A stretch of DNA of 32,920 nucleotides, taken from positions 1 through 32,920 of the forward strand of contig BPGX01000015.1 in NCBI GenBank assembly GCA_026003255.1, in the 5' to 3' direction. The notes beneath the pieces were generated by a model. The model did no database searches. It was given only the letters and a program-made list of their open reading frames with translations, and was not told the DNA's origin. This DNA is from Bacteroidia bacterium. Lineage in GTDB: Bacteria; Bacteroidota; Bacteroidia; B-17B0; Aurantibacillaceae. Position numbers and translations under genes: made by a program. Below are positions 25,112 to 32,920 of this stretch, in pieces. Position 1 is the stretch's first letter. Every line of letters starts with the position of its first letter.

Positions 25112-25756
25112 GTGAAAAAACTTTTTGTTCTGCTTTTTAGCTTCGTTTCAATTACTTGTTTGGCACAATTGAAATACATTGGCCTAACAGGCGGTGCAAC
25201 ATTTGCCAACCAAAAATGGAATTTTAAAACGCTGGATGTTACTCAGCGCATGAACTACAAAATTGGTGGCAATGGTAGCCTTTACACTGAATGGGGCGAC
25301 CACGAAGCATTTACCTGGATATTTGAAGGACAATACAATCAAAAAGGAGCAAAAGGAACCGATTTAATTTCCGGCAATAATTTTATAAGTAAAACAAATT
25401 ATCTTTCATTAAATGTATTGTTAAAACTGCGTGCTGATTTTTATACAGGTGCACCTTATATTGTTGCCGGACCTCGTATAGAATATTTATTTTCACAGGG
25501 AGGAGCTCCGGTGGGCTTCTCTCCTCTCAATATCTCTGCATCGTTGGGAGCAGGATACGATTTTTACATCAGCAATTTTATTGTACCGTTTGTAGAAGGT
25601 ATTTATAATCCCTCTTTTACTCGCATGATAAATAATGATACCTATGCGGTAAAAGGAAAAGCCTGGGAGATTAAAGCAGGCATAAAATTTAGAAGAGGAG
25701 CTGGGAAACGCGGACCACGAAACCGCCACAACGATTGCCCTCCGGTATATTTATAA
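25112..25756 (+). CDS. Small outer-membrane beta-barrel protein (PorT-like family)
   Basis: This 214-aa protein starts at GTG 25112, preferred because it yields a proper signal peptide (KKLFVLLFSFVSITCLAQ) 12 bases after the fabD stop. The mature part shows alternating strands typical of an eight-stranded barrel: 'LKYIGLTGGATFANQKWNF', 'GGNGSLYTEWGDHEAFTW', 'GAPYIVAGPRIEYLFSQG', 'SASLGAGYDFYISNFIVPF' and 'YAVKGKAWEIKAGIKFR'. The basic C-terminal tail 'RRGAGKRGPRNRHNDC' is unusual for a barrel and would extend beyond the last strand. The function is unknown. Its 3' end overlaps the convergent phosphatase gene by 6 bases. Confidence 0.8.
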   Translation: MKKLFVLLFSFVSITCLAQLKYIGLTGGATFANQKWNFKTLDVTQRMNYKIGGNGSLYTEWGDHEAFTWIFEGQYNQKGAKGTDLISGNNFISKTNYLSLNVLLKLRADFYTGAPYIVAGPRIEYLFSQGGAPVGFSPLNISASLGAGYDFYISNFIVPFVEGIYNPSFTRMINNDTYAVKGKAWEIKAGIKFRRGAGKRGPRNRHNDCPPVYL

Positions 25757-26497
25757 CAGTGTTTTATTTTTCAATTTCCCACTCTCTAAAACCATATGAA
25801 AATGTTTGAGTGTTCGGGCTTGATTTAAAATTTCAAGATGATGTAAATGATGACAATCAGAACCGATAAAATCAATTAAGTTTTCATCAATCATGCGTTC
25901 TGCTATTTTTTTTGTTTCGGGAGAATAATGACCGGTTAATGATATGGTATTAAGCTGAAACAAAACACCTTTTTCTTTTAGTTCATAATAAGTATCAAAA
26001 CTACGATACCAATAGCTGTATCGCTCCGGATGTGCAAGAATAGGAATATATCCATTCATCTGCATGTCAAATATTGCTTTGTATAAATTATCAGGAGCAG
26101 CTACAAATGGCAATTCAAACAACACATATTTTCCTCCTAGTGTGAGTAATCCTTTACGCTCTATTTTTTTTTCGATTTCGTAATCTAAATAATACTCAGC
26201 AGCTGCTTCAATATCAATTGAAATAGCTTGCTTGCTAAGTTCATTTCTTAACTTTTCTAATCCACTTAAAATAATTTCAGGTGTATTGCGATAAAAATCG
26301 CTCATTATATGCGGAGTAGTAATTACTTTTTTAAATCCTAACTCTACAAAGCGCTGTAATAGGCGTATGCTATCTTCAATCGTTTTAGCGCCATCATCAA
26401 TTCCGGGAATTAAATGCGAATGAATATCTACCTGAACTTTTGATAAATCTGCAGGAGGTAAATTTTCTTTCTTTTTAAAAAAACTGAATATTCCCAT
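25751..26497 (-). CDS. PHP-type protein-tyrosine phosphatase, YwqE/CpsB family
   Basis: This 248-aa manganese-dependent tyrosine phosphatase is of the kind that dephosphorylates polysaccharide-export kinases (Wzc/BY-kinase) or sugar dehydrogenases. Metal-ligand motifs are 'VDIHSHLIPGIDDGAKT', 'VITTPHIMSDFY', 'AAAEYYLDY', 'IPILAHPERYSYW' and 'IGSDCHH', all intact. It is the last gene of the minus-strand precursor operon (gap of 14 bases to the agmatinase-family gene), matching a role in capsule or exopolysaccharide control. A BY-kinase is not in the window. Activity is inferred from the family. Confidence 0.9.
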   Translation of the reverse strand: MGIFSFFKKKENLPPADLSKVQVDIHSHLIPGIDDGAKTIEDSIRLLQRFVELGFKKVITTPHIMSDFYRNTPEIILSGLEKLRNELSKQAISIDIEAAAEYYLDYEIEKKIERKGLLTLGGKYVLFELPFVAAPDNLYKAIFDMQMNGYIPILAHPERYSYWYRSFDTYYELKEKGVLFQLNTISLTGHYSPETKKIAERMIDENLIDFIGSDCHHLHHLEILNQARTLKHFHMVLESGKLKNKTLL

Positions 26498-26511
26498 AAT
26501 TTGTAAATAAA

Positions 26512-27552
26512 TTATTTATGCTTTAAACTGTTTAAATGATAATAAACCATCATATTAAACAAGGTACGTGCACCTACATTTCCATCCCATTCATCATTGC
26601 CGGGTGCAACTTCTACCAAATCCATTCCAATGAATTTTTTACCCGATGCGCTAAGCTTTTTAAACAGGTACATAATTTCATAAAACTCAAAACCACCCGG
26701 TACCGGAGTTCCTGTATTAGGACAATATTTTGGATCAAAGCCATCTATATCAAAAGTAATATATACCTCATCGCCTAAAGCAGCAATAATTTCATCGCAT
26801 ATTTTACTCCACGTTTTTCCTTCGTGCATTTGTTCTTTTATCTGCCAGTCGAAAAAGGTTTTTACTTTCGGATGATTTTGTGTTAAGGTTACCTCTTCTT
26901 CGCAAATGTCACGTATGCCAAGCTGTACAAGCTTTTCAACTTTATCTAATTGTATGGCATTATAGCAAATAGATGCATGCGAATGTTTAAATCCTTCGTA
27001 AGCATTTCTTAAATCGGCATGTGCGTCAATTTGTAAAATTGAAAATGGTTTTTCTCTAATCTCATTCAAAGCATTGAAATACCCTATTGGCGTGCTGTGA
27101 TCGCCTCCTAATAAAATTACTTTTTTACCTTGCTGTAAATATTTTTTTATCTCTCTATAAGTTCTATCATGTACTTTTTGGGTTGCCTCATTTAAATGTT
27201 GTAGAATTTCTTTCATTTCAGGATTGTCATCCACTTCACCTCCTTGCTCTAAAAAGGAAATATACGATTCTGACAATTCTCTTAAATGAGCGTTTTCTTC
27301 TGTATCTTTAACATAACGCTGATCTAATGCTAATTTAATTTTCCAAACTTCTTTTAATTCGGGATGAAATAAATCAAGCTGATAAGAAGCGTCTACAACC
27401 GCTTTAGGCCCATTGCTGGTTCCGGGCTTGTATGAAGTAGTAACATCTAAACATACAGGGAAAATTACATATTCTGCTTCGTCAATCGTATATGGTAATC
27501 CTAAAAAATTTCCGTTGCGAACGGCAACATCGTTGGGGTTAAAATTTTCCAT
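26512..27552 (-). CDS. Agmatinase/arginase (ureohydrolase) family enzyme
   Basis: This 346-aa ureohydrolase has the dimanganese site complete: 'LLGGDHSTPIGYF', 'LQIDAHADLRNAYEGFKHSH' and 'ITFDIDGFDPKYCPNTGTPV', followed by 'GMDLVEVAPG'. The fold normally hydrolyses agmatine (to putrescine and urea), arginine or formiminoglutamate. An N-terminal extension of about 60 residues and an insertion with 'EQGGEVDDNPEMKEIL' are family variants seen in Bacteroidota agmatinase-like proteins. The position, nine bases after the WbpP-like epimerase and fourteen before the YwqE-like phosphatase, is unexpected for polyamine metabolism. No adc or speA neighbour is seen. Substrate not proven. Confidence 0.85.
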   Translation of the reverse strand: MENFNPNDVAVRNGNFLGLPYTIDEAEYVIFPVCLDVTTSYKPGTSNGPKAVVDASYQLDLFHPELKEVWKIKLALDQRYVKDTEENAHLRELSESYISFLEQGGEVDDNPEMKEILQHLNEATQKVHDRTYREIKKYLQQGKKVILLGGDHSTPIGYFNALNEIREKPFSILQIDAHADLRNAYEGFKHSHASICYNAIQLDKVEKLVQLGIRDICEEEVTLTQNHPKVKTFFDWQIKEQMHEGKTWSKICDEIIAALGDEVYITFDIDGFDPKYCPNTGTPVPGGFEFYEIMYLFKKLSASGKKFIGMDLVEVAPGNDEWDGNVGARTLFNMMVYYHLNSLKHK

Positions 27553-27561
27553 AATAAAATA

Positions 27562-28557
27562 TTAATCAATGTTATAACATGAATTCTTGAACCATTCTAA
27601 GGTAATTCTTAATCCTTCATCAAAAAAAACTTTTGGTTCGTATCCTAATATATTTTTAGCTTTAGTAATATCAGCCAGCGAATCGCGTACATCGCCTTTG
27701 CGCTCTTGTTTAAATGTTGGTTCTACCGAAGCGCCAGCATACTTTTTCAAAATATTAAACATATCTAAAATGGAAGTACGTTCGCCACATGCTATGTTAA
27801 ATATCTGACCGTATGCGTTAGTATCTTCACATAACATGGCTTTGATATTTGCTTGCACTGCATTTTCTACAAAGGTAAAATCGCGTGTTTGCAGGCCATC
27901 TCCAAAAATAGTTGGAGATTGATTTCTTAGCAAAGCCTTCATAAATAAAGGTATTGCAGCTGCATAAGCTCCATCCGGACTTTGATTTGGTCCATAAATA
28001 TTAAAATAGCGCAAACCTATGTTAGGCAAATTATAGATTTTGTAAAAAACTTCGGCATATAATTCATCTACGCGCTTACTCACAGCATAAGGAGAAAGCG
28101 CATTGCCTATTTTATCTTCTACTTTAGGCAAAGTCTTATTATCACCATATACCGAAGAAGAACTGGCATAAACCAAACGTTTTACTCCGGCCTCTTTTGA
28201 GGCTACCAAAAGATTCATAAATGCATTTACATTGGCATTATGAGTTGCTATTGGATTTTCGATTGATCGAGGTACAGAACCTAATGCTGCCTGGTGAGAA
28301 ACAAAGTCTATTCCTTCAACCATTTTTTTGCAAACTTCAAAATCGGTTAAATCAACCTGATGAAATTCCACATTAGGTAAATGCAGGAACTCTTCAATAT
28401 TATATTTATAACCGTTTGATAAATTGTCGGCTATTCTGATTTTTCCTGCATTGTGCTTTACCAGATAATTCACAATATTAGAGCCGATAAAACCTGCTCC
28501 ACCTGTAATTAAAAAATGGTATTTACTTAAATCTTTTGTATGATAATTATTGAGCAT
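27562..28557 (-). CDS. UDP-N-acetylglucosamine(-uronate) 4-epimerase, WbpP/TviC-like
   Basis: This 331-aa extended short-chain dehydrogenase interconverts UDP-GlcNAc and UDP-GalNAc (or their uronic acids). Features are the Rossmann 'ITGGAGFIGSNIVNYLV', 'HQAALGSVPRSIENPI', 'YASSSSVYGD', catalytic 'YAVSKRVDELYA', and 'GLRYFNIYGPNQSPDGAYAA', which place it with WbpP/TviC rather than GalE. Its start codon overlaps the rfbB stop (TAATG, 28555-28559), so it is translationally coupled. With the TviB-like dehydrogenase at 29662..30957 it could make UDP-GalNAcA. Substrate is inferred from family and context. Confidence 0.88.
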   Translation of the reverse strand: MLNNYHTKDLSKYHFLITGGAGFIGSNIVNYLVKHNAGKIRIADNLSNGYKYNIEEFLHLPNVEFHQVDLTDFEVCKKMVEGIDFVSHQAALGSVPRSIENPIATHNANVNAFMNLLVASKEAGVKRLVYASSSSVYGDNKTLPKVEDKIGNALSPYAVSKRVDELYAEVFYKIYNLPNIGLRYFNIYGPNQSPDGAYAAAIPLFMKALLRNQSPTIFGDGLQTRDFTFVENAVQANIKAMLCEDTNAYGQIFNIACGERTSILDMFNILKKYAGASVEPTFKQERKGDVRDSLADITKAKNILGYEPKVFFDEGLRITLEWFKNSCYNID

Positions 28558-29618
28558 TATCGGTTATGATATTGTTGTTCGTAATATTTTTGATAATTAC
28601 CGCTGGTTACGTTTTGCAGCCATTCTTTATTATTCAAATACCAATCAACTGTTTGTTCCAAGCCTTTTTCAAAGGTAACTGAAGGTTTCCAGCCCAATTC
28701 TTTTTCTATTTTACTTGCATCAATGGCATAACGTAAATCGTGGCCTGCTCTATCAGTAACAAATGTGATAAGTTTTTCAGATTCTCCTTCTGCACGATTA
28801 AGCTTTTTATCCATTATCTTGCAGAGCAAACGAATCAAATCAATATTTTTCCATTCATTATGCCCGCCTATGTTATATGTTTCTCCCGATTTTCCATTAT
28901 GAAAAACAACATCTATTGCTCTTGCATGATCGATTACATACAACCAATCGCGCACATTTTCTCCTTTCCCATAAATTGGTATAGGCTTTTTATTTAAAAT
29001 ATTATTTATTGCCAAAGGGATTAATTTTTCAGGAAAATGATTAGGGCCATAATTGTTAGAGCAATTTGAAATTACAGTATTTATACCAAATGTATCATGA
29101 TAAGCTCTAACGAAATGGTCGGAGCTGGCTTTTGACGCTGAATATGGGCTATGTGGATCGTATGGTGTATTTTCAGTAAATAAACCCTCATTGCCTAATG
29201 TGCCATACACTTCATCTGTTGATATATGATAAAAACGTTTTTCTTTATTATCTTTCCAATTGTGCTTGGCTGCATTTAATAAATTTACTGTTCCAACAAC
29301 GTTCGTCATTACAAATTCAATTGGATTGGAAATGCTTCTATCTACATGCGATTCTGCAGCAAGATGAATTACACCGTCAAATTGATAAACAGCAAATAAA
29401 TCTTGAATGAAATCAGCATCTACAATATCTCCTTTAATAAACTTGTAGTTTGGGGCATTTTCAATGTCTCTCAGATTTTCAAGATTACCGGCATAGGTAA
29501 GTTTATCGAGATTTACTATTTTATATTCAGGATATTTTGTAACGAATAAACGTACCACATGAGAGCCTATAAAGCCTGCTCCTCCTGTAATTAATAATGT
29601 TTTAGAAAACTGATTCAT
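28557..29618 (-). CDS. rfbB: dTDP-glucose 4,6-dehydratase
   Basis: This 353-aa NAD-dependent enzyme makes dTDP-4-keto-6-deoxyglucose, the precursor of dTDP-rhamnose and other deoxysugars. Family motifs: 'ITGGAGFIGSHVVRLFV', 'NLDKLTYAGNLENL', 'HLAAESHVDRSI', catalytic 'STDEVYGTLG', 'SPYSASKASSDHFVRAYH', 'NCSNNYGPNHFPEKLIPL' and 'RDWLYVIDHARAI'. The usual partners rfbA, rfbC and rfbD are absent here and must lie elsewhere. A terminator hairpin at 29636..29659 separates it from the dehydrogenase upstream. Confidence 0.95.
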   Translation of the reverse strand: MNQFSKTLLITGGAGFIGSHVVRLFVTKYPEYKIVNLDKLTYAGNLENLRDIENAPNYKFIKGDIVDADFIQDLFAVYQFDGVIHLAAESHVDRSISNPIEFVMTNVVGTVNLLNAAKHNWKDNKEKRFYHISTDEVYGTLGNEGLFTENTPYDPHSPYSASKASSDHFVRAYHDTFGINTVISNCSNNYGPNHFPEKLIPLAINNILNKKPIPIYGKGENVRDWLYVIDHARAIDVVFHNGKSGETYNIGGHNEWKNIDLIRLLCKIMDKKLNRAEGESEKLITFVTDRAGHDLRYAIDASKIEKELGWKPSVTFEKGLEQTVDWYLNNKEWLQNVTSGNYQKYYEQQYHNR

Positions 29619-29635
29619 TTATTTACTATTCAAAA

Positions 29636-29659
29636 AAAATCCCTCCTTAGAGGGATTTT
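29636..29659 (-). terminator. Terminator between the nucleotide-sugar dehydrogenase and rfbB
   Basis: A perfect 10-bp stem AAAATCCCTC / GAGGGATTTT (29636-29645 with 29650-29659, loop CTTA) leads into a T-tract on the minus strand. It lies directly after the stop at 29662, so downstream genes may be expressed by read-through or from an unseen promoter. Confidence 0.75.
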
Positions 29660-29661
29660 AA

Positions 29662-30957
29662 TTATAAACTCCAATAGATTATATCTTTTATCTTACCTCG
29701 ATACATTCCTTTTACATCAACTAATATTGGCTTATCATCTGAAATAGATTTAAAGTAATTTTCATCAAGGCCTTTATATTCCTTATGACTAACAGCCACT
29801 ATTACTGCAGCATATTTCTTATTAGGTTCTTTCACTAATCCAAAACCGTATTCATGCATTAACTCTTCAGAATCAGCATGAGGATCTACAACATCTACTG
29901 CTACTCCGTAAGATTTTAATTCTTTAACAACATCTGCTACTTTTGAATTGCGCACATCGCTAACATCTTCTTTAAATGTTGCACCCATTACTAATACAAC
30001 CGCTTCATTCAAATTCTTTTTAGCTGCAATCATTTTTTTTACGGTTTGTTTGGCAATGTAAAAGCCCATCGAATCGTTTACATAACGACCGGAATTGATA
30101 ATACGTGCATGATAACCTAATGCTTCTGCTTTATATGTTAAATAGTAAGGGTCAACTCCAATGCAATGCCCACCAACTAAACCCGGATAAAATTTCAGGA
30201 AATTCCATTTTGTTCCGGCAGCCTCTAATACATCAAAGGTATTTATTCCTATTCGGCTAAATATTATTGAAAGTTCGTTCATCAATGCAATATTTACATC
30301 GCGTTGTGTGTTTTCAATAATTTTTGCTGCTTCAGCTACTTTGATATTTGGAGCTTTATGTACACCCGGCTCTACAATAATTTCATATACTTTAGAAATT
30401 ACTTCCAACGATTCTTCATCACAACCGGAAACAACTTTTAATATTTTTGTTATGGTATGTTCCTTATCGCCCGGATTAATTCGCTCCGGAGAATATCCTA
30501 CTTTAAAATCTTGAACAAATTTTAAGCCTGAAATATCTTCTAAAATAGGTACGCAATCTTCTTCAGTACATCCCGGATAAACAGTTGATTCATACACCAC
30601 ATAATCGCCTTTCTTTAAAACCTGTGCTACAGTTTTACTTGCTCCAATCAATGGTTTTAAATCAGGCAGGTTGTGTTCGTCAATTGGTGTTGGAACAGCA
30701 ACTATAAAAAAGCGGGCATCTTTTAGCTCTTCTACATTTGCAGTAAAATATATGTCGCTATTATCGAATTCCGATGATGGTAATTCGTTGCTTGGGTCAA
30801 TTTTATTGCGCATCATTTCGACACGCTTTTCATTTATATCGAAACCAATTACTGAAATCTTTTTTGCAAAAGCCAAAGCGATAGGAAGTCCTACGTATCC
30901 TAAACCAATTACTGCTACTTTAGCTTTTTTGTCGATTATGTCTTGATAGATTTGCAT
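29662..30957 (-). CDS. UDP-N-acetyl-hexosamine 6-dehydrogenase, WbpA/TviB (WbpO)-like
   Basis: This 431-aa nucleotide-sugar dehydrogenase oxidises the C6 hydroxyl twice with NAD+ to form a uronic acid. N-terminal Rossmann 'KVAVIGLGYVGLPIALAFA', 'VAVPTPIDEHNLPDL', 'YESTVYPGCTEE', 'VGYSPERINPGDKEHT', the active-site Cys near residue 263 in 'GLVGGHCIGVDPYYLT' and 'VMGATFKEDVSDVRNSKV' put it in the UDP-GlcNAc/UDP-GalNAc branch, not UDP-glucose. With WbpB- and WbpD-like neighbours it fits UDP-GlcNAc3NAcA synthesis; with the TviC-like epimerase it fits UDP-GalNAcA. Both are possible in one operon. Confidence 0.92.
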   Translation of the reverse strand: MQIYQDIIDKKAKVAVIGLGYVGLPIALAFAKKISVIGFDINEKRVEMMRNKIDPSNELPSSEFDNSDIYFTANVEELKDARFFIVAVPTPIDEHNLPDLKPLIGASKTVAQVLKKGDYVVYESTVYPGCTEEDCVPILEDISGLKFVQDFKVGYSPERINPGDKEHTITKILKVVSGCDEESLEVISKVYEIIVEPGVHKAPNIKVAEAAKIIENTQRDVNIALMNELSIIFSRIGINTFDVLEAAGTKWNFLKFYPGLVGGHCIGVDPYYLTYKAEALGYHARIINSGRYVNDSMGFYIAKQTVKKMIAAKKNLNEAVVLVMGATFKEDVSDVRNSKVADVVKELKSYGVAVDVVDPHADSEELMHEYGFGLVKEPNKKYAAVIVAVSHKEYKGLDENYFKSISDDKPILVDVKGMYRGKIKDIIYWSL

Positions 30958-30988
30958 AGATACTTATTTAAAATTATTTTATTGCGAA

Positions 30989-32035
30989 TTAAGCTTTCTT
31001 TTTTCTTTTGTATTTTAAAACATCATCATGTCTGAATGAATAAATTCTTTCTATAATGTCAACTACTTTCATTCCTTCCAGGGCATTGGTTGTAATGGTT
31101 GTTCTTCCTTTAATGGTGTTTACAACATTTTCAATTACATAATGATGATTATTTGCTGAACCTTTGTAATGGCCGTAATCATTAGCCGGATTTGTTGGTG
31201 CAAGTTCAGGCATTTCATAATCTTTTATATGGCAATATTCAACTTTATCCATGTATTGCCCCCCAACTTTTACACTGCCTTTTTCGCCAATTATAGTTAA
31301 GCTGCTTTCTAAGTTTTTATCCCATACGGCTGTTGAATAGTTTAAGCTACCCATACCTCCGTGTACAAATTTAAATGAGATAAAACCACTATCTTCAAAA
31401 TCAGTAGAATCTTTATGAGTAAAGTCGTTGAATTTCGCCTGAATATCGGTTATATCACCAAAGAGCCAGTACATTATATCAATAAAGTGAGAGAACTGGG
31501 TAAACAATGTTCCACCATCGAGTTCCTGATCGCCTTTCCATGTTCCTTTTTTGTAATAGCGCTCATCACGATTCCAATAGCAATTTAGCTGTACCATAAA
31601 AATCTTTCCCAACTTTCCGGTTTCTACTATTTCTTTTAACCAAACAGATGGTGGAGAATATCTGTTTTGCATTACACAAAATACATTTTTGTGCATTTGT
31701 AATGATTTATATATTATACTTTCGCAATCGCGGGTATTTAAAGCCATAGGCTTTTCAACTACAATATGCTTTTTTGCTTCTAAAGATTTTAAACAATGCT
31801 GAGCATGTAATCCATTTGGAGAACAAATATTTACTACTTCAATTTCCGGATGATTTACCAGCATCTCATCCACATCATGATAAAATGCTTCTGTAATTTC
31901 AGTTATTCCTAATTCTTCTTTATTTTTAATATCGCATACGGCTACGAGTTCACATTCCGGATTTCTACGAACCATTTCGGCATGACGCTTACCAATATGC
32001 CCTTGACCAATAACAGCAAATTTTATTTTTGACAT
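30989..32035 (-). CDS. Gfo/Idh/MocA-family oxidoreductase, WbpB/WlbA-like
   Basis: This 348-aa NAD-dependent dehydrogenase is of the kind that oxidises the 3-hydroxyl of UDP-GlcNAc-uronic acid. N-terminal 'KFAVIGQGHIGKRHAEMV', 'NICSPNGLHAQHCLKSLEA', the catalytic 'VVEKPMAL' and 'GGTLFTQFSHFIDIMYWLFG' are intact. The C-terminal 'NDYGHYKGSANNHHYVIENV' is characteristic of the WlbA/WbpB group. The next enzyme of that pathway, aminotransferase WbpE, is not in this window. It lies between WbpD-like (11-base gap) and WbpA-like (31-base gap) genes, which supports the assignment. Confidence 0.88.
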   Translation of the reverse strand: MSKIKFAVIGQGHIGKRHAEMVRRNPECELVAVCDIKNKEELGITEITEAFYHDVDEMLVNHPEIEVVNICSPNGLHAQHCLKSLEAKKHIVVEKPMALNTRDCESIIYKSLQMHKNVFCVMQNRYSPPSVWLKEIVETGKLGKIFMVQLNCYWNRDERYYKKGTWKGDQELDGGTLFTQFSHFIDIMYWLFGDITDIQAKFNDFTHKDSTDFEDSGFISFKFVHGGMGSLNYSTAVWDKNLESSLTIIGEKGSVKVGGQYMDKVEYCHIKDYEMPELAPTNPANDYGHYKGSANNHHYVIENVVNTIKGRTTITTNALEGMKVVDIIERIYSFRHDDVLKYKRKKKA

Positions 32036-32046
32036 TTTAAATAATT

Positions 32047-32622
32047 TTAAAGTTTTGTAACTACTCCATCTTTAAGTTGATACTTATCACCACTCTCCGG
32101 ACAAACTGCTATTCCTTTTTCATCAAAATTTAAACGATGACCATATTCACTCATCCAGCCTATTTGACGAGCCGGATTTCCAACTACAAGTGCATAAGCA
32201 GGAACATTTTTGGTAACTACAGCTCCGGCTCCGATAAAGGCAAATGGACCGATATCATGTCCACAAACTATGGTTGCATTTGCACCTATTGATGCTCCTT
32301 TTCCTACGTGTGTTTTTGCATATTGTCCTCTTCGATTTACAGCGCTTCTCGGATTAGTAACATTAGTAAATACACATGAAGGACCTAAAAACACATCATC
32401 ATCGCATGTAACTCCAGTATATATTGAAACATTATTTTGAATTTTTACATTATTACCAAGAACCACATCAGGAGATACTACCACATTTTGACCTATGTTG
32501 CAGTTATCACCAATAACACAATTGGGCATAATGTGAGAAAAATGCCAAATTTTAGTCCCTTTACCAATTTTGCAACCTTCATCTATCACCGCAGTGGGGT
32601 GAGCATAAAATTCTTGTTCCAT
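32047..32622 (-). CDS. UDP-sugar N-acetyltransferase, WbpD/WlbB-like (left-handed beta-helix)
   Basis: This 191-aa hexapeptide-repeat acyltransferase has isoleucine/valine-spaced repeats through about residues 8-150 ('[20 protein letters not shown]', '[19 protein letters not shown]', '[19 protein letters not shown]'). Conserved catalytic-loop context '[20 protein letters not shown]' and the C-terminal '[18 protein letters not shown]', '[10 protein letters not shown]' match the WbpD/WlbB group, which acetylates the 3-amino group of UDP-GlcNAc3NA using acetyl-CoA. It is the first gene of the operon, with a -7-like promoter site just upstream. Confidence 0.9.
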   Translation of the reverse strand: MEQEFYAHPTAVIDEGCKIGKGTKIWHFSHIMPNCVIGDNCNIGQNVVVSPDVVLGNNVKIQNNVSIYTGVTCDDDVFLGPSCVFTNVTNPRSAVNRRGQYAKTHVGKGASIGANATIVCGHDIGPFAFIGAGAVVTKNVPAYALVVGNPARQIGWMSEYGHRLNFDEKGIAVCPESGDKYQLKDGVVTKL

Positions 32623-32642
32623 TTTATTTTAAAATAAGAGTA

Positions 32643-32650
32643 CAAAAATA
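32643..32650 (-). promoter_or_regulatory. Candidate -7 promoter element of the polysaccharide precursor operon
   Basis: On the minus strand TATTTTTG matches TAnnTTTG, about 20 bases before ATG 32622. No good TTG was seen 18-20 bases further upstream. The rest of the 32623-32822 gap is AT-rich, divergent promoter region, without other visible features. Confidence 0.4.
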
Positions 32651-32822
32651 GAAAACTAAACGATTTAGTTTATAATAATTAGTCAAATTGCTGATTTAAT
32701 GATAAATATACTTTTTAAATTACATTGAATGCAAGTTTAATAAACATTTAAAGCTGTTTTACTGTTTGAATAATTACTTTAGCCAAAATATTCACTATTA
32801 ACTTTTAATTTTAAATTTATTT

Positions 32823-32920
32823 ATGAGAAAAAATGCAATTGTATTAAGTTTAATTCTTGTCAGCTGTTTCAATTTAATAGCTCAAACATTAAATATTCCT
32901 CAACCAAGCCCTGCACAAAC
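32823..32920 (+). CDS. DUF2911 domain protein, N-terminal part (runs off the window)
   Basis: ATG 32823 opens a frame to the window end: a signal peptide 'RKNAIVLSLILVSCFNLIAQ' and then 'TLNIPQPSPAQT'. The 'LNIPQPSPAQ' start is typical of secreted DUF2911 proteins of Bacteroidota. It is transcribed divergently from the polysaccharide operon. The function of DUF2911 is unknown, and nothing more can be said from 32 residues. Confidence 0.75.
   Translation, partial: MRKNAIVLSLILVSCFNLIAQTLNIPQPSPAQ

Overview
The window looks like chromosomal DNA of a low-GC member of the Bacteroidota. Four things support this: a C-terminal type IX secretion (T9SS) sorting domain (10517..12349); start sites without clear Shine-Dalgarno sequences; promoter-like sites matching the Bacteroidota -33 TTG / -7 TAnnTTTG pattern (for example before guaB at 3627..3656); and many signal-peptide proteins ending in beta-barrel or lipoprotein features. 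The order cannot be fixed from the sequence alone. No rRNA, tRNA, CRISPR array, transposase or phage gene was recognised.

Layout. (1) 1..3518, minus strand: a cell-surface operon with a long 'VGIGTSNP'-type adhesin/fibre-like protein broken by three frameshifts, followed by two tandem paralogous beta-barrel proteins. The adhesin's first codons are nine perfect heptamers. (2) 3691..10431, plus strand: guaB, three periplasmic folding factors of the parvulin/SurA type, and a MoxR ATPase. (3) 10517..12349: a T9SS-exported PKD/Ig-like surface protein. (4) 12414..16147, minus strand: an accessory region with two lipoprotein-led operons. One runs from a Cys-rich small lipoprotein to a propeller-like protein. 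The other runs from a lipoprotein to an ABC ATPase and a membrane protein. Both share a homologous promoter/leader/signal-peptide block in which an (AT)n run is the spacer between the -33 and -7 elements. (5) 16470..20313, minus strand: a membrane pyrophosphatase that, once one frameshift is corrected, is fused to a C-terminal YceI domain; then pdhB, also with one frameshift. (6) 20358..25756: hldD (heptose epimerase), mqnD and mqnB (futalosine menaquinone pathway), queD/ptpS with folE, and fabD with a small beta-barrel protein. (7) 25751..32622, minus strand: a polysaccharide precursor operon (WbpD-, WbpB-, WbpA/TviB-, RfbB- and WbpP/TviC-like enzymes), ending with an agmatinase-family enzyme and a YwqE/CpsB-type tyrosine phosphatase. 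(8) 32823..end: the start of a DUF2911 protein.

At least six clear reading-frame breaks, plus one damaged small gene, lie in 1.5-3.2 kb and 15.3-19.9 kb. They hit housekeeping genes (pdhB, the pyrophosphatase), and some sit in short homopolymers, so indel errors in the assembly are the simplest explanation. The fragments are listed separately with the joined reading explained in each. The most interesting items are the pyrophosphatase-YceI fusion, the duplicated (AT)n-spacer promoters and the heptamer repeat at the adhesin start. All three are candidates read from sequence only.
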